Assembly (NCBI GenBank): GCA_002082585.1
Contig: CP020563.1
Coordinates: 7,496,001 to 7,560,000 of the forward strand
Reading direction: 5' to 3'
Length of the DNA stretch: 64,000 nucleotides
Source of the DNA: Kitasatospora albolonga
GTDB taxonomy: Bacteria > Actinomycetota > Actinomycetes > Streptomycetales > Streptomycetaceae
Within the stretch, counting starts at the first letter, position 1; every line of letters starts with the position of its first letter. The position numbers and the translations under genes were made by a program. Below are positions 9,173-18,313 of this stretch, in pieces. The notes beneath the pieces are model-generated. The model worked only from the letters and a program-made list of their open reading frames with translations. It did not search any database and was not told the origin of the DNA.

Positions 9173-12100
9173 TCAGGCTCGCTTCCAGCTGCCGAGCAGC
9201 GCCTGGAGGGTGTCCTTGTCGAGGCCGGAGACCTCGGTGTCGGCGGCCGGTGTGCCTGGGGCGGTTCCACGGTCGGGGGTGTCGTCCTCGGCGGCGCGCT
9301 CGCACGCCTCGGCCAGTTCGGCGACGGTGGGGTTCTCGAAGACCATCTGCGCGGTGACCCGCAGCCCCTTGGCACGGGCCCGGCTGGCGAGTTGGACGGA
9401 GATGATGCTGTCCCCGCCGAGGGCGAAGAATCCGTCCTCCCGCCCGATGTCCGCCGTGCCGAGAACATCGCTGAAGAGCGCGGCGACGGCCTCCTCGGTG
9501 GCGCCGCGTGGGGGCTGCCGGGTGCCGGAGGTGCGCGGGTCGGGCAGGGGCAGAGCGGGCCGGTTCAGCTTGCCGGAACCGGTCAGCGGCATGGCGTCCA
9601 GCACGGTGAGCACCGACGGATGCAGGTAGAGGGGCAGTTCCCTCGCCAGGTGCTCGCGGACGGAAGCGAGTGCCGCGTCCCGGTCGGAGCCCGGGTCGGC
9701 CAGGGTGACGTACCCGGCCAGCAGAGTGGAGTCGTTCTCCAGGTGGGTGCGGGCGGCGGCCAGCGCCACCTCGGGCGCCATCCGCATGACGGCCTCGATC
9801 TCACCGAGCTCCAGCCTGATGCCGCGCACCTTCACCTGGTGGTCGGTGCGGCCCTCGAAGAGCAGCCGGCCGTCCCGGCTCCAGCGGGCCCGGTCCCCGG
9901 TGCGGTACAGCAGGGCGCCGGGGGTGTCGGCGTAGGGGTCGGGCAGGAAGCGGGCGGCGGAGAGGCCGGGGCGCTTCCAGTAGCCGCGGGCCGGCTGGTG
10001 GCCCGCGGCGTACACCTCGCCGGGCACCCCGGGCGGGCAGAGGTTGAGGTGACGGTCCAGGACCAGCACCCGGGCGCCGGCCACGGGGGTGCCCAGGTGC
10101 AGTCCGTGACGGTGCATCGGCCCCCGTACGACGCCGCCGCTCAGCTCGGTGGCACCGTAGTTGTTGACGATCTCCGCGTCCGGTGCGGCGGCCCGCAGCC
10201 GTCGCAGCAGGGCCTCGGTCATGGGCTCGCCGCTGCTGATCCAGCGGGGCACCGAGCGAACCGCCTCCGGTGAGACACCGATCAGCGCGTTGATGGCGGT
10301 GGGAACCGCGGTGACCTGCCCGATCGGGTTGTTCTCGATCAGGCCGGCCAGACTGCCCACGTCGCGGGCCTCGGCCTCGTCGGCGACGATGAGACGGGCC
10401 CCCGCGATCAGGCCGGCGAGGATCTCGCAGCCCCCGTCGTGGAAGCTCAGCCAGCCCTGGCAGAGCCGGACGTCGGGCTCCGGGACGGGGTAGTGCACCG
10501 GCTGCCAGGCCAGCCGGGCGGCGTAGGCCCGCTGGGTGCCGATCACCCCCTTGGGAACCCCGGTGGACCCGGAGGTGTAGAGGAAGTAGGAGATGTTCTC
10601 CCCCCGGGCCCGGCGGGACACCTCCTCAGGCAGCCGTTCGTCGGGCTGCGCGGCGAGTTCGGCCACCGCCTCGGCGCCGTCCAGCGGGATCAGCGGGATC
10701 AGCGGGGTCGCGGAGGTGCCGGGCAGGCCGGCCAGGGCGTCGGAGCGGGTGAGCACGGCGACGGGGGCTGCGTCGCCGATCATGTACTCCAGCCGCTCGG
10801 CCGGGAGCCGCAGGTCCAGCGGCAGGTACGCGGCTCCGGTCTTCACCACCGCGAGCAGCGCGACCACCATGTCGATGGAGCGGGGTACGGCGATGGCCAC
10901 GAAGCGGTCCGGCCCCGCGCCGCGCGCCAGCAGCAGCCGGGCGAGCCGGTCGCTGCGCCGGTGGAGTTCGGCGTAGTCGATGGTGCGGCCCGCGCACTCC
11001 ACAGCGGTCCGCTCCGCACGGCCGGGCAGGCCGAGCGCGGCCCTGGACCGCTCGATGAGCTCGGGCAGGGTCTCGGCGCGGTCGGGGGCCGCTTCGGGCC
11101 CGCGGCTCCATTCGTCCAGGATCAGCCGCCGCTCCGCCTCGGTGACCAGTTCCAGGGTGTGCAGCCGACGGCCGGGCTCCGTGCCCATGGTGCGCAGCAC
11201 CAGGCCGAGGCGGTCGGCCAGCTGCCGCACGGTGGCCTCGTCGTAGAGGTCGCGCCGGTAGATGAGCTCCCCGCCCCAGCCGCCGGACCGTCCGTCGGGC
11301 TCGAAGTTGACGGAGAGGTCGTACTTGGCCGTAGTGGTGTGCTGCGGCAGCGAACGCCAGCGCAGTCCGCCGGCTTCCCGGAGGAGGTTCTCCTCGTCCC
11401 GCAGCTGGACCAGTACCTGGAAGAGCGGGTTGACGCTCAGCGAACGCTCGGCCCCGGCGGCTTCGACCATGCGCTCGAAGGGCAGCTCCGCGTGGTGGTA
11501 GGCGTCCACGGCGCGGGCCCTGGCGCGGCGCACGATCTCGTCCAGGGTCGGGTTCCCGGTGAGGTCGTTGCGTACGACCAGCAGGTTGACGAAGAGCCCG
11601 ACCGCTTCGGTCACCGCCTCGTCGGGCCGGTTGGCGACGGGGGTGCCGAGCGGTACGTCGTCGCCGGCGCCGAGCTTGCACAGCAGGGTGGCGACGGCCG
11701 CCTGGAGCACGATGAACGGCGTCGCCCCCGTTGCCTCTGCGAGCCGTTCGACGCCTCGGCGGACGTCGGCGTCGAAGGAGAAGGGGACGACGCCGCCGGC
11801 CGGGTCGGGCCGGACCGGGCGGGGGCGGTCCGTGGCCATGGCGGTGTCCTGCGGCAGATCGGCCAGGTAGCCGCGCCAGAACTCCGTCAGAGGGCCGGCC
11901 GATCCGTCCGCCGCGTCCAGCCGCTCCCGCTGCCACAGCGCGTAGTCGGCGTACTGGACGGGCAGCGAGGGCAGCACCTGGGCGCCGCCCTGGCCGGCGC
12001 CGTCCAGCCGGGCGGCGTACGCGCGGGTGAGGTCGTCGACGAGCAGGCTCGCCGACACCTCGTCGCACACGATGTGGTGGAGCAGCAGGGAGAGCACATG

Positions 12101-15100
12101 GTGCTGCTCGGACACGCGGAACAGCGTGGCGCGCAGCGGCCGTTCGCGGGTGAGGTCGAAAGGATGCGCGGCGGCCCCGGCGAGGGCGGACTCAAGGTTC
12201 TCGGGCTCCGTCCCGGTCACCGGCAGTTCGACGCGGTGGTCGTCCAGGACCTCCTGGCGGCCGACCCCTTCGTGGTCGGGGAAGACGGTGCGCAGGCTCT
12301 CGTGGCGCAGCAGCAGATCACCGAGAGCGCCCCGCAGGGCGTCGGTGTCGAGCGGGCCGGCCAGATCCAGAGCGATGGGCACGTTGTACGTGGTGCTGTC
12401 CGTCTCGATCCTGTCCACGAACCAGATGCGCTGCTGGGCGAAGGACAGCGGAACGGTCTCCGGGCGGTTGCGGGCGGCCGGCGGGGCGGAGTCGCGGGCC
12501 CGGTCGTCCGTGGCGCCGTCGCGGACCAGCCGGGCGAGCCCCGCGGGGGTGGAGTGGGTGAAGGCGTCCCGTACGGCGACGACGGTGCCGTACCTGTGGC
12601 GGAGCCGCGACAGCAGGCGGGTGAGCAGCAGCGAGTGGCCGCCCAGTTCGAAGAAGGAGGTGTCGGAGCCGACGCGGCGTCCGCCGACCGTCGGCGCGTC
12701 GGACTCCGCCGGCTCGGCGGCCGGTTCCCCGGCCGGCGCGAGGAGTTCGGCGAAGAGCGCGGCGATCTCGCGCTCCAGGACGTTGTCGAGGGGGCGGAAG
12801 GCGGCGGTCTCCTCCGGCGGGGCCTCGGGCAGCGCGCGTCGGTCGGTCTTGCCGGCCGGGGTCAGCGGCAGCTTCTCCAGGACGACGAAGGAACCGGGCA
12901 CCATATGGGCGGGGAGCGCGGCGGTCAGCCGGGCACGCAGGGCCGGCAGGTCGATGTCCCGGCCCTCCGCCGGGGTGAGGTAGGCCACCAGCCCGGTCCC
13001 GGTCTCCGCCTGTTCACGGGCGACGACGACGGCTTGCTCCACGCCGTCCTGGGCGCGCAGCGCCACCTCGATCTCGCCCGGCTCCACCCGGAAGCCGCGG
13101 ATCTTGACCTGGTCGTCCGCCCGGCCGACGAACTCCAGTTCACCGTCCGCGCCGAAGCGCGCCAGGTCCCCGGTGCGGTAGAGCCGCTGCCCGGGGGTGA
13201 GCGGGCTGGGCACGAAGCGTTCGGCGGTGAGCGCCGGGCGGCCCAGGTAGCCCCGGGCCAGCGAGCTGCCCTCCAGGTAGAGCTCTCCCGTCTCGCCCGG
13301 TGGGGTGAGACCGAGCGCGGAGTCCAGGAGCAGCGCGGTGTTCCCCCACTTGGGCCGCCCGATGGGAACCGTGCGGTGTCCCTGCGGGCTCTCGACCCGG
13401 TAGCCGGTGACGGACTGGGTGGTCTCCGTGGGGCCGTAGTAGTTGCCGAGAGTGAGCCTGCCGCCGTTGCCGAACCGGGCGCGTACCCGGTCGGCCAGTT
13501 CTCCGGGCAGGGCCTCGCCGCCGACCGGCAGCCAGCGCAGTGAGGTCAGTGGCCTCTGCGGCGCTGCCGCCGCGAGATAGTTCAGGAAGGACGGTACGGC
13601 GTGGACGACGGTGGCCCGCAGAGCGTCCACCTCAGCGAGGAGCAGGTCGAGGTCGCCCTCGGCACCGGCCCGGGGCACCAGGACTTCGCCGCCGACGCAC
13701 AGCGGGCCCAGCAGCTCACCGAGGGAGACGTCGAAGGCGGGCGAGGCCAGCTGGAGCCAGCGGACTCTCTCACCTTCGTCATGGGTGCTCCGGAAGTGGC
13801 CGGTCAGCCACTCCAGATGGTCGCCGAGGGCGGCGTGGGTGGTGCCCACTCCCTTGGGCGCGCCGGTCGACCCCGAGGTGTAGATGACGTACGCCAGGTT
13901 CTGCGGACGCAGCGGGCGCACCCGGTCGCGGTCTCTCAGCTCGCCCGGGCCCGAGAACTGTTCCAGCTCGGTGTGCCAGGCGGGGGAGTCGACGACGGTC
14001 CGCGGTACGGCGCCCGCGGGTACCCGGTCGTCGGTGGCGGCGCTGGTGAACAGGTGCCGGGGGGCCGCCTCGGCCAGCAGGCGCGCCAGACGGCCGGCGG
14101 GATGTGCGACGTCGAGGGGCAGCAGGGCCGCGCCGGACTTCAGGACCCCGAGCGCGACCACGGCGCTGTCCGCGGTACGTCCCAGTGCGCAGGCCACCAG
14201 GTCCTCGGGGCCGATGCCCCGGGCGGCGATCCAGCGGCCGACGGCTGCCGCGCGGTCGTTGAGCTCCCGGTACGTCAGCGTGGACCCGGCTGCGCGCACC
14301 GCGACCGCGTCCGGCCGTGCGGCGGCCTGCGCCTCGATCCGGTCCGTCGCGGAGCGCCAGGGTCCGATGAACGCCGGGGAGCTCCCCTGGCCCAGAAGCA
14401 GCTCGCGTTCCTTCTCGGTGACCAGCGGGAGTTCGGCCAGGGAGGTACCGGGGGCCCGCAGGGCCGCTCGCAGGACCCGGAGGGCGGTCCGTGCGAAGGA
14501 GTTGATCCGGCCGTCGGGGAAGGCGTCCTCAAGGTATTCGAAGCGCAGGACCCAGCGGCCGTCCGGGGTGCGTCGGGCCATCACGGACAGGGGGACCTGC
14601 CCGATTCCGCCCCGTGCCGCCCGGGCCTCGACCGCCACACCGGGCAGTGCCAGATGGACTCCGGCGTCCTCGATGCCGAAGCTGACCTCGATGGGCCGGG
14701 CCCGTCCGGAGGCACCCAGCAGCCGTACCGCCTCGCTGTAGGGGAGGTCCTGGTGCTGAAGGGCGTCGGTGACGGTCTGTCCGGTGCGCTCCGTGAGGCT
14801 GCCCAGGCCGTGGTCGGCGGGGACGGAGAGGGGCAGCAGCACGACGTTGCCGAAGTAGCCGAGGGACCGGGCGCAGAGCTCGCTGTCCCGCTGCGTCACC
14901 GGGGTCCCGATCACGGCCCGGTCGTTGCCCGTGTGGTGGCGCAGCCCGGCGGCGAAGGCGGTGAGCAGGACCACGAAGGGGGTGGTGGAGTGCTGTCGGG
15001 CGAGTGCCTCGACCGCCCCGGACAAGGCCGGGTCGAGGGATTCCTCGTGGAAGCGGCAGACACCTGTGTGGTCCTGGGCCACCACACTGCCGAGCCCGGT

Positions 15101-15814
15101 GGCCGGGTCCGCGCCCGCCAGGGCCTTCGTCCAGTACCGCTGGAGGGCGGGCAGCGCCGCCGAGTGCTCCAGCCGCATGGCGTGGGCGGCCTCCGCGTAG
15201 CGGACCGCCGGGGCGAGGGAGTGTCCCCGGTAGGCGGCGGCGAGGTCGTCGAAGAAGATCGCCCAGCAGGCGTCGTCCCAGGCGATGTGGTGGGCGACCA
15301 GCAACAGAGTGTGGTGCTCGGGGCCTTCGGCGTACAGGGTCAGGCGTACCGGGTGCTCGGCCTCCAGGTCGAAGGGGGTGCGCAGTTCGGCGGCGATCAG
15401 CGCGTCGAGGTCGCCGCCCCGGGCGTCGGTGACGGTCACCGGCAGCGTCTCGGCCGACAGGTCGGGGACGGCCAGCAGTTCGCCCGTGGCGCTCAGGGTG
15501 TAGCGGGTCCGCAGGATCTCGTGGTGACCGGCGACCGCGCGGGCGGCGGCGGTCAGGGCGGGGATGCCGATGGGCCCGCGCAGGGTGAGGGCGGTGCCCA
15601 CGTTGAGGGCGGCACCGGTGGCGTCCGCGGCGTGCTGGAGCCACAGCCGTTGCTGTGCGGGGCTCGCCGGAGTCTCGGCCCCGGGTGCGAAGGCGACCGG
15701 TGCGGGCTCCGCTCCTCCTCCTGCCGCGCCGCCGCTCTCGGCCATGCGCTTGCGCAGCGCCGCCAGCCTGCGTCTGCGGTCGCGTTCCGCCGCAGCGGTG
15801 TCCGTCGGGCCCAT
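9173..15814 (-). CDS. Two-module NRPS, C-A-PCP-C-A-PCP
   Basis: The protein has 2,213 residues. Residues 1-30 form a charged helix (RRRRLAALRKRMAES) resembling a docking element. C1 has HHIAWDD near 175. A1 has YTSGSTGAPKG near 643, and PCP1 has FFELGGHSLL near 1055. C2 has HHIVCDE near 1245. A2 has YTSGSTGVPKG near 1744, and PCP2 has FFALGGDSII near 2128. There is no epimerase or thioesterase, so the chain must pass to another protein. By hand alignment to GrsA, the A1 pocket reads D-V-G-H-P-G-Y-Q-S and A2 reads H-D-C-A-I-S-N-G-G; His at position 235 of A2, usually Asp, is odd. The start ATG 15814 has a strong GAGGAGAGG site. In context it probably joins an N6-hydroxy/acyl-lysine and another residue into a siderophore; substrates are not proven. 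Confidence 0.95.
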   Translation of the reverse strand: MGPTDTAAAERDRRRRLAALRKRMAESGGAAGGGAEPAPVAFAPGAETPASPAQQRLWLQHAADATGAALNVGTALTLRGPIGIPALTAAARAVAGHHEILRTRYTLSATGELLAVPDLSAETLPVTVTDARGGDLDALIAAELRTPFDLEAEHPVRLTLYAEGPEHHTLLLVAHHIAWDDACWAIFFDDLAAAYRGHSLAPAVRYAEAAHAMRLEHSAALPALQRYWTKALAGADPATGLGSVVAQDHTGVCRFHEESLDPALSGAVEALARQHSTTPFVVLLTAFAAGLRHHTGNDRAVIGTPVTQRDSELCARSLGYFGNVVLLPLSVPADHGLGSLTERTGQTVTDALQHQDLPYSEAVRLLGASGRARPIEVSFGIEDAGVHLALPGVAVEARAARGGIGQVPLSVMARRTPDGRWVLRFEYLEDAFPDGRINSFARTALRVLRAALRAPGTSLAELPLVTEKERELLLGQGSSPAFIGPWRSATDRIEAQAAARPDAVAVRAAGSTLTYRELNDRAAAVGRWIAARGIGPEDLVACALGRTADSAVVALGVLKSGAALLPLDVAHPAGRLARLLAEAAPRHLFTSAATDDRVPAGAVPRTVVDSPAWHTELEQFSGPGELRDRDRVRPLRPQNLAYVIYTSGSTGAPKGVGTTHAALGDHLEWLTGHFRSTHDEGERVRWLQLASPAFDVSLGELLGPLCVGGEVLVPRAGAEGDLDLLLAEVDALRATVVHAVPSFLNYLAAAAPQRPLTSLRWLPVGGEALPGELADRVRARFGNGGRLTLGNYYGPTETTQSVTGYRVESPQGHRTVPIGRPKWGNTALLLDSALGLTPPGETGELYLEGSSLARGYLGRPALTAERFVPSPLTPGQRLYRTGDLARFGADGELEFVGRADDQVKIRGFRVEPGEIEVALRAQDGVEQAVVVAREQAETGTGLVAYLTPAEGRDIDLPALRARLTAALPAHMVPGSFVVLEKLPLTPAGKTDRRALPEAPPEETAAFRPLDNVLEREIAALFAELLAPAGEPAAEPAESDAPTVGGRRVGSDTSFFELGGHSLLLTRLLSRLRHRYGTVVAVRDAFTHSTPAGLARLVRDGATDDRARDSAPPAARNRPETVPLSFAQQRIWFVDRIETDSTTYNVPIALDLAGPLDTDALRGALGDLLLRHESLRTVFPDHEGVGRQEVLDDHRVELPVTGTEPENLESALAGAAAHPFDLTRERPLRATLFRVSEQHHVLSLLLHHIVCDEVSASLLVDDLTRAYAARLDGAGQGGAQVLPSLPVQYADYALWQRERLDAADGSAGPLTEFWRGYLADLPQDTAMATDRPRPVRPDPAGGVVPFSFDADVRRGVERLAEATGATPFIVLQAAVATLLCKLGAGDDVPLGTPVANRPDEAVTEAVGLFVNLLVVRNDLTGNPTLDEIVRRARARAVDAYHHAELPFERMVEAAGAERSLSVNPLFQVLVQLRDEENLLREAGGLRWRSLPQHTTTAKYDLSVNFEPDGRSGGWGGELIYRRDLYDEATVRQLADRLGLVLRTMGTEPGRRLHTLELVTEAERRLILDEWSRGPEAAPDRAETLPELIERSRAALGLPGRAERTAVECAGRTIDYAELHRRSDRLARLLLARGAGPDRFVAIAVPRSIDMVVALLAVVKTGAAYLPLDLRLPAERLEYMIGDAAPVAVLTRSDALAGLPGTSATPLIPLIPLDGAEAVAELAAQPDERLPEEVSRRARGENISYFLYTSGSTGVPKGVIGTQRAYAARLAWQPVHYPVPEPDVRLCQGWLSFHDGGCEILAGLIAGARLIVADEAEARDVGSLAGLIENNPIGQVTAVPTAINALIGVSPEAVRSVPRWISSGEPMTEALLRRLRAAAPDAEIVNNYGATELSGGVVRGPMHRHGLHLGTPVAGARVLVLDRHLNLCPPGVPGEVYAAGHQPARGYWKRPGLSAARFLPDPYADTPGALLYRTGDRARWSRDGRLLFEGRTDHQVKVRGIRLELGEIEAVMRMAPEVALAAARTHLENDSTLLAGYVTLADPGSDRDAALASVREHLARELPLYLHPSVLTVLDAMPLTGSGKLNRPALPLPDPRTSGTRQPPRGATEEAVAALFSDVLGTADIGREDGFFALGGDSIISVQLASRARAKGLRVTAQMVFENPTVAELAEACERAAEDDTPDRGTAPGTPAADTEVSGLDKDTLQALLGSWKRA

Positions 15815-15886
15815 CGTGTGCCTCTCCTCATCGCTCTCTCCCCGGCAGGGGGTGTCCCGTCCCGGCTGTGTGCTCCGTCGCTCCGA

Positions 15887-15926
15887 GGGCCGTCATGGGG
15901 CGCCTGATCGCGCCCCATGACGGCCC
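15887..15926 (-). terminator. 17-bp perfect hairpin between the proline hydroxylase and NRPS genes
   Basis: Bases 15887-15903 pair perfectly with 15910-15926 around a six-base loop. It begins eight bases after the hydroxylase stop in the direction of transcription and 73 bases before the NRPS start. No T-run follows, which is common for Streptomyces terminators. It may end the upstream transcript, attenuate read-through, or protect the 3' end of the hydroxylase mRNA. Confidence 0.75.
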
Positions 15927-15933
15927 GTGTCCC

Positions 15934-16806
15934 TCAGGACCAGGAGTTCAGCGAGAAGCGTTCGCTCAGCGTGCGGGCGCCGATGGCGTAGTCCCGCAGC
16001 TCCAGGGCGTTGCGTACGAGCAGGTCGTCCCCGGAGGACTCGGCGATCGAGCGGAGCCAGCTGTAGGTCTCCTCGGCGGGCACGTCGTAGCGGAAGTGCA
16101 CCTTGGAGAGGAGGAAGAGGAACTCCTTGAAGTTGGAGCGGTCCACGACCTCACCGAGCTTCAGGATCGCCTCCCGGCGCTCGGCGGGGAGCTGGGGGCG
16201 TTCGATGATCCGAGGCTCGCCGCCGGGCTGGTGGTAGGACTTGTCGCGGAAGATGTCAGCCTCCTCGTACGGACCGTCGAAGGCGAAGTCGACGCAGAGC
16301 ATCTGTCTGCTGTCTCCCGAGAAGTTGGCGGCGGCGTGCACCGCCCCGGCGTCCAGGAACCAGATCTCCCCGGGGCGCATGTTGAGCACGGCGTCGTCCT
16401 CGGAGTGCAGTGCGGCGGAGTTGGGTTCCAGGAACATCAGGACCCGGAAGTACTGGTCCGCGTCCCGCTCCAGCTCGACGAAGTCCCGGTGGGGGATCAC
16501 CACCGCGTCCACCAGGTTGCGGGTGCGGACCATGGTGATCCGGTCGGTGTCGAAGATGCTCTCCACCAACTCCCGCAGGTAGCCGGTCCTTTTGCCGTGC
16601 TCGGTGAGCTGGGCGGGCTCGGACGTGTCCCGGTACAGGTCGTCCTGGGCGTCACCGCTGGCGTTCCACAGCGGGAGGTTCTTCCAGTACCCGTTGCTGA
16701 ATTCGTCGTAGCCCTCCTCCCCGCGGGGAACGGAGGCGAGATAGGCAAGGTCCGGGGCGAGCCGGCGCTCATCGAGTTCTATTCGTCCGAGGATGTGCGA
16801 TCGCAC
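15934..16806 (-). CDS. L-proline cis-3-hydroxylase (type II, Streptomyces TH1-like)
   Basis: This 290-residue Fe(II)/2-oxoglutarate dioxygenase has the same length and N-terminal wording (RSHILGRIELD, DEFSNGYWKN, NASG) that I recall for the TH1 proline 3-hydroxylase. The iron ligands are His106, Asp108 (PHRDFVELERD) and His157 (LDAGAVHAAANF); Arg167 in DSRQML probably binds 2-oxoglutarate. The C terminus IGARTLSERFSLNSW is also family-typical. I start it at GTG 16806, with AAGGG ten bases upstream, because the frame upstream is not conserved; ATG 16905 would add 33 non-family residues. It is the first gene after the iron box, so it is likely made under iron limitation. It should supply 3-hydroxyproline, or hydroxylate a related residue, for the NRPS product. 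Confidence 0.92.
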   Translation of the reverse strand: MRSHILGRIELDERRLAPDLAYLASVPRGEEGYDEFSNGYWKNLPLWNASGDAQDDLYRDTSEPAQLTEHGKRTGYLRELVESIFDTDRITMVRTRNLVDAVVIPHRDFVELERDADQYFRVLMFLEPNSAALHSEDDAVLNMRPGEIWFLDAGAVHAAANFSGDSRQMLCVDFAFDGPYEEADIFRDKSYHQPGGEPRIIERPQLPAERREAILKLGEVVDRSNFKEFLFLLSKVHFRYDVPAEETYSWLRSIAESSGDDLLVRNALELRDYAIGARTLSERFSLNSWS

Positions 16807-17438
16807 GTGGAGAACACCCTTTCTGGCACAGGTTGGTGGCCGCGCGGGGCGGACGGGGGCGTCTGCTTCTCCGTCAGCGCTGTGATCGCGCGTCCGGGGC
16901 GGCACCTGACATCACGGACTGGGGTCCGGCCGACCCTCCGTGCGGAATGGCACGGGCGCTCACAGGGCCGTGCCGGGGACGACGTGGTGCAGGAGCACGT
17001 GAATCCCCTGCCAACTGTCATTTGCATTGGTCGAGTTGGCTGATTCGGGACGCTAGCCGACTGATCGTTACTTTGGCAAGCCTTACCTAAGTTGATCAGT
17101 CGCTGTGTGTGAATGTCCCACTACAGGTGCCCCTGTGAGGCCATGGGGCGTGGCGCCTCCCGGCGCTCCTGCCGGGGTGTCGACCCCCGGAAACCGGTCG
17201 TACGTGATCTGCGCCTCACTGGAGCGGACTTGTTTCCGCCTCCCGCCTTACTGAAGAATCCGCGGCAGCCGCCTCGCGACGTCCGGCCCCGTCCCGAGTG
17301 GTTGCCCCGCGTGGCCCGGGCTCCGCCCGTGCCACGTACCGCAGGGTGGACGGAGCGCGGCCGACGGACCGGCAGGCGTGAACGTCCCGTGCAGGAGCCC
17401 CGCACCCGGACATCCGCACTCCCCATGGAGCCATTCCC
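16807..17438. promoter_or_regulatory. Divergent control region of the siderophore genes
   Basis: This 632-bp gene-free stretch separates the minus-strand biosynthetic operon from the plus-strand acyltransferase. An iron box lies near its middle, leaving leaders of about 265 and 350 bases. I see no convincing small gene here: the short open frames lack ribosome sites and normal codon use. An MbtH-like gene, which might be expected, was not found. Confidence 0.7.
17072..17090 (-). promoter_or_regulatory. IdeR/DmdR1-type iron box
   Basis: On the minus strand the site reads TTAGGTAAGGCTTGCCAAA, 15 of 19 matches to the consensus TTAGGTTAGGCTAACCTAA used by actinobacterial DtxR-family iron repressors. 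It sits between divergent siderophore genes. It is also enclosed by a 9-bp inverted repeat, CGACTGATC at 17058-17066 and GATCAGTCG at 17094-17102. Confidence 0.85.
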
Positions 17439-18104
17439 GTGAATGCCACCGCCCCTGTACTGCCCCGCTACACCCCTGACGGGCTTCCTGCCTCCTGGCT
17501 TGCGGTCCCGCCGCCGCCCACCGGCTTCCACCGAGGTGAACTGCACTTCCGTGAGGCCCGCACGGACAACGGCGACATCGAGATGATCTGCGAGTGGATG
17601 AACCGGCCGCACACCGCCAAGGGCTGGGAGTACGACTGGCCGCTGGAGCGCTGGGACGCCCATATCAGGGCCCAGCTGCGCACCGGCTACTCACGGCCCG
17701 TCGTCGTGGAGCGGCACGGCCGCCCCATCGCCTACATGGAGTTCTACCGGATGGCCCAGGACATCGTCGGTCACCATTACCAGGCCCGGCCGCACGACCT
17801 GAGCGTCCACCTGGCGATCGCGGACCTGGCCGACACGGGCCAGGGGCTGGGTTCACGAATCATCGGGGACATCACCGAGGAGTTCCTGGAGCGGGACCCC
17901 GCCTGTGACGCCGTGGTGTTCGAACCCGACGCGGCCAACTCCGCCTCCCGCAAGATGATCGAGAACAACGGAGCCTCGCTGCTGGGCGAGGTGAAGGTGC
18001 GCCACCGTCACATCGCGCTGTACGTAAGGGTCCGCGACGGACAGCCGCTGCCCCGGATCGGACAGCCCGTTCGGACGCCCTCGGCCGACACCGACGCCGG
18101 CTGA
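17439..18104 (+). CDS. MbtK/RhbD-like siderophore N6-acyltransferase (GNAT)
   Basis: This 221-residue GNAT-fold protein contains CEWMNRPHTAKGWEYDWPLE, which closely resembles the MbtK segment around EWMNRPHLAAAWEYDWP. It also has AYMEFYRMAQDIVGHHY, HLAIADLADTGQGLGSRI and VVFEPDAANSASRKMIENNG in family order. MbtK transfers a fatty acyl group to the N6 position of lysine in mycobactin, so this enzyme should acylate lysine or N6-hydroxylysine before or during assembly of the hydroxamate. GGAG at 17427-17430, eight bases upstream, supports the GTG start at 17439. It is read away from the NRPS operon, and the iron box between them probably controls both directions. Confidence 0.9.
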   Translation: MNATAPVLPRYTPDGLPASWLAVPPPPTGFHRGELHFREARTDNGDIEMICEWMNRPHTAKGWEYDWPLERWDAHIRAQLRTGYSRPVVVERHGRPIAYMEFYRMAQDIVGHHYQARPHDLSVHLAIADLADTGQGLGSRIIGDITEEFLERDPACDAVVFEPDAANSASRKMIENNGASLLGEVKVRHRHIALYVRVRDGQPLPRIGQPVRTPSADTDAG

Positions 18105-18136
18105 GGCGGCGCGCCGCACTGAAGGAGCCCGTACGA

Positions 18137-18168
18137 GGCCCACTCCGTCCCACCGGCGGGAGTGGGCC
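18137..18168. terminator. Bidirectional terminator hairpin
   Basis: GGCCCACTCC at 18137-18146 pairs with GGAGTGGGCC at 18159-18168, a perfect 10-bp stem with a 12-base loop. It lies between the convergent acyltransferase and ABC ATPase genes. The remaining bases to 18313 hold no gene that I can support. Confidence 0.8.
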
Positions 18169-18313
18169 CCGTGCCGCGTCGGTCTGGCGTGCGGGCTCGT
18201 GAACCGCACGGAAGCGGTGCCGCCCGCCCCCGGGTAGCAGAGGCCGCGTGCCCCGCGGAGCGCAGACCGCGCGGCCTGCCCGTCGCCGCAGCCCCAGCCC
18301 GTACGCCGTCCCG

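Noticed and set aside
10439..13543. Plus-strand open frame of 1,034 codons opposite the NRPS
   Set aside because: The minus strand encodes clear C, A and PCP domains; this frame is their complement.
17425..17442. Tiny leader frame MEPFP overlapping the acyltransferase start
   Set aside because: Five codons with a stop overlapping the GTG start; probably chance, since its ATG has no ribosome site and its GGAG serves the real start.
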